A DNA stretch of 6,478 bases from an uncultured Ruminococcus sp. (lineage in GTDB: Bacteria; Bacillota; Clostridia; Oscillospirales; CAG-272): positions 1 through 6,478 of the forward strand of contig CADBPA010000088.1 of the NCBI GenBank assembly GCA_902796505.1, written 5' to 3'. The notes under the pieces were generated by a model. It ran no database searches. It saw nothing but the letters and a program-made list of their open reading frames with translations, and was not told the origin of the DNA. This document shows, piece after piece, positions 1 to 4,219 of the stretch. How positions within the stretch are numbered: position 1 is the first letter of the stretch; the number at the start of each line of letters is the position of its first letter. A program made the translations under genes and the position numbers.

Positions 1-1574
1 AGCTCGAAATCATCGGTAATGCGGACGACTTTGCCGTCGAGCACCGTCTCGCGCGTGTAGGAAAGAATGCCGGCTTCGGACGGGTAAGCGTTCTTCAGCT
101 GCATCTTCACGCCGCCGGTCGCCTCGTCGTACACCTCGTCGGTCGAGCAGAAGCCTTTGCCGGGCAGCTGGGCGATACCGCCGATATCGGGGACATTGTG
201 ATAGCAGGACTGCATATACCAGAGTTCATACCGCTGTGCCGAGAAGGTCTTTTTCGTATAGCGGCCGCATCCGGTGTCGATCAGGACGGGGTTGCCGCCA
301 TAGTAGACCATCACGTTGCCGACGTCGTTGTGGTTGTGGCTCTCGGCGTTGTGGCCGCCCTTCATGGCGACGAAGATGCCCTCGTCGGTCTTCTCGTTCT
401 CGCGCGCGGTCATGACCTTCAGGTTCGGGAACCAGACGTGCTTTGCACCGAAGCTTTCCTCGGTCGCGTGATTCGGCGTCATGAGGCTGCGCAGGGTGCG
501 GTAGAGATTGCTTGCGGAGAGCATCACGTCGCCGTAATATGCCGTCGTATGCCCGAAGTTGACGAGCATCTCGCTGCCGCACTTCTCGCCCATGCGGAGC
601 AGCAGGCTTCCGTCGGGATGGACGTTTGCCGGGCAGTCGGCGAAATTGACGAATCTTCTGCCGTGGATAAACATCTTCGGCTCGTATTCGCAGATGGCTT
701 TGACGAGCGGATCGCCGTAGAGGTCGATCTTGCCGCCGGACAGATCGTAGAGCGTTTCGAGGCAGTCGAAGTAGGCGGCGCCCGCTGCCGACCAGTAGCC
801 CGGACCTTCGTCGCATCCGCCGTCCGGAGCGTAGTCCTTCGTGAAGTTATCCACGCAGTTCAGCGCCTTCTGCACGACGGCGCGGCGGGTGTAATCGTCG
901 TCCACGAGGATCGCGTCCATAAAGAGGATATTCGAGATGATCCAGGGGTTCCAGTTGTTGACGGTGTTGCCGAAAAGCCCGGTCCACCAGAAATTGCAGT
1001 TGAGGAAGGGCTTGATCTGCCGGTTGATCACGAGATAGCGCAGCTTCTCGCAGATGATCGGGGAGATACCGTCGAGCGCGTCCTTACAGAGATAATAAAT
1101 CGCCGCGAGCAGCGCGCCGGTGGTCGCCGAGAAGAGGTCGATGGCGTGCAGACGCTCCTCGTTGTAGACCGGGGGAAGCTTGAAGCCGCCGTGCGTCGGG
1201 CTGTTGCTCGCAAGATGCGCCGGGATCGTCCAGGAGGATTCCTCCAGGATCGCCCAGACGACGTCCATCAGTTTCTCGGTAAATCTTCCTTTTTTCTCAT
1301 ACGCCTCGGCGAGCGCGAAGCGGAGCGCCATATCGCGGCGGCGGAAGTAGGGAGCTTCGTAATTGGAGCGGTTGCCGTTCACGGCAAACTGGATATAGAG
1401 CGACGCCGGGCAGAGGGGGATCTCGGCGTCCAGCATCTTTTCCGCCTGCTCGACGACGACCTTCATCTTGTCGGGATTGAATTCCGGTTTTTCGAGGTCG
1501 GAGAAGAGCCGCATTTCGCTCTTCGGCAGGCAGAGTGCGGAGGTGAGTTTGTTTTGCGCAAAAAGTTTCGGCAT
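1..1574 (-). CDS. Heparinase II/III family polysaccharide lyase, second tandem copy (3' end beyond window)
   Basis: The frame is open from an ATG at 1574 leftward to the window edge, giving 524 codons; about 80 C-terminal residues are missing if its length matches the neighbour's 606. It aligns without gaps to the upstream paralog at about 80% identity (105 mismatches by hand count). The N-terminal part (about 20–350) fits the alpha/alpha-toroid of this fold, with NNWN at 206–209 and EGPGY ending at Y260. The C-terminal beta-sandwich carries SHNHND (H413, H415), IDTG (D433) and YHN (H459). By analogy with heparinase II, these are a catalytic His and three zinc ligands. The family cleaves uronic-acid-containing polysaccharides by beta-elimination; the substrate here is unknown. 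No signal peptide is seen (it begins MPKLFAQNK), so a cytoplasmic role on imported oligosaccharides is inferred. The start is chosen for its ribosome-binding site and its match to the paralog's start. The 42-nt gap upstream has no terminator, so it is probably co-transcribed. Confidence 0.88.
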   Translation of the reverse strand, partial: MPKLFAQNKLTSALCLPKSEMRLFSDLEKPEFNPDKMKVVVEQAEKMLDAEIPLCPASLYIQFAVNGNRSNYEAPYFRRRDMALRFALAEAYEKKGRFTEKLMDVVWAILEESSWTIPAHLASNSPTHGGFKLPPVYNEERLHAIDLFSATTGALLAAIYYLCKDALDGISPIICEKLRYLVINRQIKPFLNCNFWWTGLFGNTVNNWNPWIISNILFMDAILVDDDYTRRAVVQKALNCVDNFTKDYAPDGGCDEGPGYWSAAGAAYFDCLETLYDLSGGKIDLYGDPLVKAICEYEPKMFIHGRRFVNFADCPANVHPDGSLLLRMGEKCGSEMLVNFGHTTAYYGDVMLSASNLYRTLRSLMTPNHATEESFGAKHVWFPNLKVMTARENEKTDEGIFVAMKGGHNAESHNHNDVGNVMVYYGGNPVLIDTGCGRYTKKTFSAQRYELWYMQSCYHNVPDIGGIAQLPGKGFCSTDEVYDEATGGVKMQLKNAYPSEAGILSYTRETVLDGKVVRITDDFE

Positions 1575-1582
1575 GAGAGATA

Positions 1583-1590
1583 CCTTCCTT
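1583..1590 (-). promoter_or_regulatory. Ribosome-binding site of the second lyase gene
   Basis: The minus strand reads AAGGAAGG eight bases before the ATG at 1574. It lies inside the 42-nt gap between the tandem lyase genes and fixes the start of the downstream copy, allowing independent initiation on a shared mRNA. Confidence 0.75.
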
Positions 1591-1616
1591 ATCTGTTTCT
1601 TTTATGATCTTCTGAA

Positions 1617-3437
1617 TTATTCGATCTCGGTGACAAATCTTGCCGCCTGAAGATCGGCGCGCAGGTGGATGCGCCAGAGGACGGGCGAATTCCAGGAGCG
1701 TTCCAGTCCTCCGTCGTCGATCGCGTATTCCTCGATCTCGGCTTTGAGCCTTTCGTCGTAACGCATCGTTCTGCCCTCGGCGAGCGCGATGCTGTGATCC
1801 TGCTCGTTCAGTTCGGGTTTCTGGCAGGTGATGAAGTGAATGTCAACATTGGTTTGCTTTTCGAGCGAAAAATCGTCGGTAATGCGGACGACTTTGCCGT
1901 CGAGCACCGTCTCGCGCGTGTAGGAAATGATGCCGGCTTCGGGCAGATAGGCGTTCTTCAGCTGCATCTTCACGCCGCCGGTTTTCTCGTCGTACACCTC
2001 GTCGGTCGAGCAGAAGGCTCTCCCCTGCTTTTCGCCGACGCCGCCGATATCGGGGACGTTGTGGTACTGCGACTGCATATACCAGAGTTCGTACCGCTGC
2101 GCCGAGAAGGTCTTTTTCGTGTAGGTGCCGCATCCGGTGTCGATCAGGACGGGGTTGCCGTTATAGTAGACCATCACGTTGCCGACGTCGTTGTGGTTGT
2201 GGCTCTCGGCGTTGTGACCGCCCTTCATGGCGACGAAGATGCCCTCGTCGGTCTTTTCGTTCTCGCGCGCGGTCATCACCTTCAGGTCGGGGAACCAGAC
2301 GTACTTTGCGCCGAAGCTCTCCCCACTCGCGTGCGGAGGCGTCATCAGTCCGCGCAGACCGCGGTAGACGTGGCTGGTCGAGGGATCGACGTCGCCGTAG
2401 GAGGCGACCGTGTCGCCGAATTTTCTGAGGACCTCGCTTCGGCATTTTTCACCCATACGCGAAAGCTGGCTGCCGTCGGGATGGACGTTTGCCGGGCAGT
2501 CGGCGAAATTGACGAAACGCTTGCCGTGAATATACATCTTCGGCTCGTATTCGCAGATGGCTTTGACGAGCGGCTCGCCGTAGAGGTCGATTCTGCCGCC
2601 GGACAGATCGTAGAGCGTTTCGAGGCAGTCGAAATAGGACGCGCCCGCCGCCGTCCAGTAGCTCGGACCTTCGTTGCATCCGCCGTCCGGGGCGTAGTCT
2701 TTCGTGAAATTGTCGAGGCAGTCCATGCACCGCTTGGCGACCGCGCGGCGGGTGTAGAGATCCTCGACCAAGATCTGGTCGATGAAAAGCAGATTCGAGA
2801 CGATCCAGGGGTTCCAGTTGTTGACGGTGTTGCCGGCAAGACCGGTCCACCAGAAATTGCAGTTCAGGAAGGGCTTGATCTGCCGGTCGATCACGAGATA
2901 GCGCAGCTTTTCGCAGATGATCGGGGAGATGGCGTCGAGCGCGTCCCGGCAGAGCAGATACACCGCCGCAAGGCAGGCTGCCGTGGTCGCCGAGAAGAGG
3001 TCGATGGCGTGCAGGCGCTCGTCATTGTAGACCGGGGGAAGCTTGAAGCCGCCGTGCGTCGGGCTGTTGCTCGCAAGATGTGCCGGGATCGTCCAGGAGG
3101 ATTCCTCCAGGATCGCCCAGACGACGTCCATCAGCTTTTCGGTAAACCGCCCCTGCTTCTCGTAATGCTCGGCGATCGCGAGGACCATCGCAAAATAGCG
3201 GCGGCGGAAGTAGGGCTTCTGATAATTGTCCCGGTTGCCGTTCACCGCGAACTGGATGTAGAGAGACGCCGGACAGAAGGGGACCTGCTCGTCCAGCACC
3301 TTTTCCGCCATGGCGACGACCTGCGCCGCCTTGCTCTCGTCAAACTTCGCCTCGGCGAGGTCGGAGAAGAGCCGGCTTTCGCCGTAGGGAAGGATCAGAT
3401 CCTCCGAGATCTTCCGCTCCGCAAATAATCTTGGCAT
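1617..3437 (-). CDS. Heparinase II/III family polysaccharide lyase, first tandem copy (complete)
   Basis: This 606-residue protein has the two-domain layout of heparinase II/III-type lyases. An N-terminal alpha-helical toroid (about 20–350) carries NNWN at 206–209 and EGPSY ending at Y260, likely the conserved Asn and Tyr of the active-site cleft. A C-terminal beta-sandwich (about 370–606) contains SHNHND (H413, H415), IDTG (D433) and YHNVP (H459). In Pedobacter heparinase II the matching residues are the catalytic His and the zinc ligands His, Asp, His. The reaction would be beta-elimination at a uronic acid; whether the substrate is a glycosaminoglycan, alginate-like or other polymer cannot be read here. 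No signal peptide or membrane segment is present, so it is probably cytoplasmic and acts on imported oligosaccharides. ATG at 3437 is preceded by AAAGGA at 8-nt spacing. It is the first gene after the promoter at 3504–3532 and lies 42 nt before its paralog. Family call is firm; specificity is open. Confidence 0.93.
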   Translation of the reverse strand: MPRLFAERKISEDLILPYGESRLFSDLAEAKFDESKAAQVVAMAEKVLDEQVPFCPASLYIQFAVNGNRDNYQKPYFRRRYFAMVLAIAEHYEKQGRFTEKLMDVVWAILEESSWTIPAHLASNSPTHGGFKLPPVYNDERLHAIDLFSATTAACLAAVYLLCRDALDAISPIICEKLRYLVIDRQIKPFLNCNFWWTGLAGNTVNNWNPWIVSNLLFIDQILVEDLYTRRAVAKRCMDCLDNFTKDYAPDGGCNEGPSYWTAAGASYFDCLETLYDLSGGRIDLYGEPLVKAICEYEPKMYIHGKRFVNFADCPANVHPDGSQLSRMGEKCRSEVLRKFGDTVASYGDVDPSTSHVYRGLRGLMTPPHASGESFGAKYVWFPDLKVMTARENEKTDEGIFVAMKGGHNAESHNHNDVGNVMVYYNGNPVLIDTGCGTYTKKTFSAQRYELWYMQSQYHNVPDIGGVGEKQGRAFCSTDEVYDEKTGGVKMQLKNAYLPEAGIISYTRETVLDGKVVRITDDFSLEKQTNVDIHFITCQKPELNEQDHSIALAEGRTMRYDERLKAEIEEYAIDDGGLERSWNSPVLWRIHLRADLQAARFVTEIE

Positions 3438-3445
3438 AATTCGTT

Positions 3446-3451
3446 TCCTTT
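3446..3451 (-). promoter_or_regulatory. Ribosome-binding site of the first lyase gene
   Basis: The minus strand reads AAAGGA eight bases before the ATG at 3437, supporting that start for the 606-residue lyase. Confidence 0.65.
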
Positions 3452-3470
3452 CGGAGAAAATAGGTTTGCC

Positions 3471-3497
3471 GACCGCCGAAGGATCGGGAAGCCGGTC
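3471..3497 (-). promoter_or_regulatory. Dyad at the predicted transcription start of the lyase operon
   Basis: GACCG (3471–3475) pairs with CGGTC (3493–3497), and inside it CCGA (3476–3479) pairs with TCGG (3484–3487) around a 4-base loop. The dyad begins about 7 bases past the -10 box, so it would form the extreme 5' end of the lyase mRNA or serve as a repressor operator overlapping the start point. The sequence does not separate the two roles. Confidence 0.4.
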
Positions 3498-3503
3498 AAT
3501 GTG

Positions 3504-3532
3504 ATTTTACGCGAGCGCGCGCGAAAAGTCAA
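3504..3532 (-). promoter_or_regulatory. Vegetative sigma promoter for the lyase operon
   Basis: On the minus strand, TTGACT (3532–3527) is followed after exactly 17 bases by TAAAAT (3509–3504). These match 5 of 6 bases of each consensus hexamer. Transcription should start near 3497, giving a leader of about 60 bases before the ATG at 3437. The spacer is unusually GC-rich, an alternating GC run, between AT-rich flanks. Confidence 0.75.
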
Positions 3533-3657
3533 GCCTTTTTTCTCCGAATTGTGAATTATGCCGAAAAAATTTGTGCCTTTTTCCGGTGATTTTTCCCCGC
3601 TGAAAAACTCCCACGAAAACTTTTTTCGCTTTTTTTCCGAAAATTCGCAAAAACCCC

Positions 3658-3686
3658 TTGCAATTTTGCGCACAATATGTTAAAAT
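3658..3686 (+). promoter_or_regulatory. Vegetative sigma promoter for secG
   Basis: TTGCAA (3658–3663, 4 of 6 consensus bases) and TAAAAT (3681–3686, 5 of 6) are separated by 17 bases. Transcription would start near 3693, leaving a leader of about 60 bases to the secG start at 3753. T- and A-rich tracts lie just upstream of the -35 box. Confidence 0.7.
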
Positions 3687-3737
3687 AACCCTACGAATAT
3701 GTGCGCTCCCGTTTTTTCGGGGCGTTTAACGAAGAAA

Positions 3738-3743
3738 GAAGGA
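3738..3743 (+). promoter_or_regulatory. Ribosome-binding site that decides the secG start
   Basis: GAAGGA lies nine bases before the ATG at 3753. The in-frame ATG at 3699 has no such site, lies only about 6 bases past the predicted transcription start, and would add 18 polar residues before the first membrane segment. The start at 3753 is therefore preferred. Confidence 0.75.
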
Positions 3744-3752
3744 AATCGCATT

Positions 3753-4064
3753 ATGGTACTCCAGATCATTCTTTTGATCATTCTCCTCGTCTGCGCGGTC
3801 TCGATCGTCGTCGCCGTCACGGTGACCAAAACGAGCGAAGACGGCCTTTCCGGCACCATCGTGGGCGGCAGCAGCGACACCTACTACGGAAAAGACAAGG
3901 GTGCGCAGGTCGGCAGAAAGCTTTTCATCTTCACGATGATCGCCTCGATCGTGTTCGCCGCGATCGTCCTCGCCGTCTACGTGATCCAGCCGGATTACAC
4001 CGCGGCTACCACCGATTGGACGCAGGCCGTCACCGAATTTGAATCGACCTTCCATTCGCATTGA
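3753..4064 (+). CDS. secG: Preprotein translocase subunit SecG
   Basis: SecG is the small non-essential subunit of the SecYEG channel in the cytoplasmic membrane and assists SecA-driven protein export. The 103-residue product has the SecG layout. A first membrane helix spans about 3–24. A cytoplasmic loop carries the signature GLSG (31–34), GG (38–39) and TYYGKDKG (43–50). A second helix spans about 57–78. Family topology puts both termini outside. A polar, acidic tail (79–103) makes it longer than Bacillus SecG (about 76 residues) and close to the E. coli length. Start chosen from GAAGGA nine bases upstream. It has its own promoter and is followed by a strong intrinsic terminator. The next gene is rnr, the usual secG neighbour in Firmicutes, which supports the call. 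Confidence 0.93.
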   Translation: MVLQIILLIILLVCAVSIVVAVTVTKTSEDGLSGTIVGGSSDTYYGKDKGAQVGRKLFIFTMIASIVFAAIVLAVYVIQPDYTAATTDWTQAVTEFESTFHSH

Positions 4065-4076
4065 TCCAAGAAACAT

Positions 4077-4109
4077 AAGAGGGCTGCCGAACCGTCAGTC
4101 CTCTTTTTT
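4077..4109 (+). terminator. Intrinsic terminator after secG
   Basis: AAGAGGGCTG (4077–4086) pairs with CAGTCCTCTT (4096–4105) as a 10-bp stem with one G·U pair and a 9-base loop, running into six T's (4104–4109). It starts 12 bases after the secG stop codon. It should end most secG transcripts before rnr. Confidence 0.88.
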
Positions 4110-4155
4110 CGTCTCTGCCGCCGTTTTGCGCCCTTGCCGCCGTGCCAGAGCATAA

Positions 4156-4199
4156 CATATGCAGAGCATATGCTGAGCACATGCAGAGCAGATGCGGAG
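4156..4199 (+). repeat. Four-copy 11-bp tandem repeat upstream of rnr
   Basis: Four contiguous 11-bp units start at 4156, 4167, 4178 and 4189: CATATGCAGAG, CATATGCTGAG, CACATGCAGAG and CAGATGCGGAG. The consensus is CAnATGCnGAG, with 1 to 3 differences between most pairs. The octamer GAGCATAA brackets the array at 4148–4155 and 4197–4204. Units 1 and 2 form a perfect 10-bp palindrome, AGCATATGCT, at 4165–4174. The array sits between the secG terminator and the rnr ribosome-binding site, so it would be in the rnr leader or its promoter zone. No strong promoter is visible in 4110–4219. Confidence 0.88.
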
Positions 4200-4219
4200 C
4201 ATAAAGAAAAAGGAAAAAT

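Larger units (their letters stand above)
3438..3752. other. Divergent intergenic region between the lyase operon and secG
   Basis: These 315 bases hold no convincing gene. From left to right they contain the leader of the lyase mRNA with a dyad (3471–3497), the leftward promoter (3504–3532), an AT-rich block with several T-runs (about 3535–3650), the rightward secG promoter (3658–3686) and the secG leader with its ribosome-binding site. Within the AT-rich block, CGAAAA and TTTTCG (3614–3628) can form a weak 6-bp hairpin. The T-runs lie upstream of both -35 boxes and could act as UP elements or as a regulator site; this is inference. Confidence 0.7.

Noticed and set aside
1..1574. Second lyase as a truncated pseudogene
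   Set aside because: The frame is open without stop or frameshift up to the window edge and all active-site residues are intact, so the missing end is only the window boundary.
198..1607. 469-codon plus-strand open frame antisense to the second lyase
   Set aside because: The opposite strand encodes a clear heparinase-family protein throughout. Valine- and histidine-rich composition, no ribosome-binding site and no recognisable domain mark this as a GC-rich shadow frame.
1665..3428. 587-codon plus-strand open frame antisense to the first lyase
   Set aside because: It resembles the 198–1607 frame only because the genes beneath are paralogs. Its composition is typical of the reverse complement of GC-rich coding sequence.
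3395..3673. 92-codon minus-strand frame across the intergenic region
   Set aside because: It runs through the -35 and -10 boxes and the lyase leader, overlaps the lyase start in another frame, and its sequence is low-complexity Lys, Phe and Arg.
3558..3683. 41-residue plus-strand open frame starting MPKKF, similar to the lyase start MPKLF
   Set aside because: There is no ribosome-binding site, it ends inside the secG -10 box, and the similarity lasts only a few codons before low-complexity Phe, Ser and Lys. The likeness is probably due to the short inverted repeat.
3699..3752. N-terminal extension of SecG from the ATG at 3699
   Set aside because: No ribosome-binding site, a leader of only about 6 bases from the predicted transcription start, and an atypical polar extension for SecG.
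4146..4204. 11-bp repeats as a CRISPR array
   Set aside because: The units are contiguous with no spacers and are far too short for CRISPR repeats; no cas genes are present.
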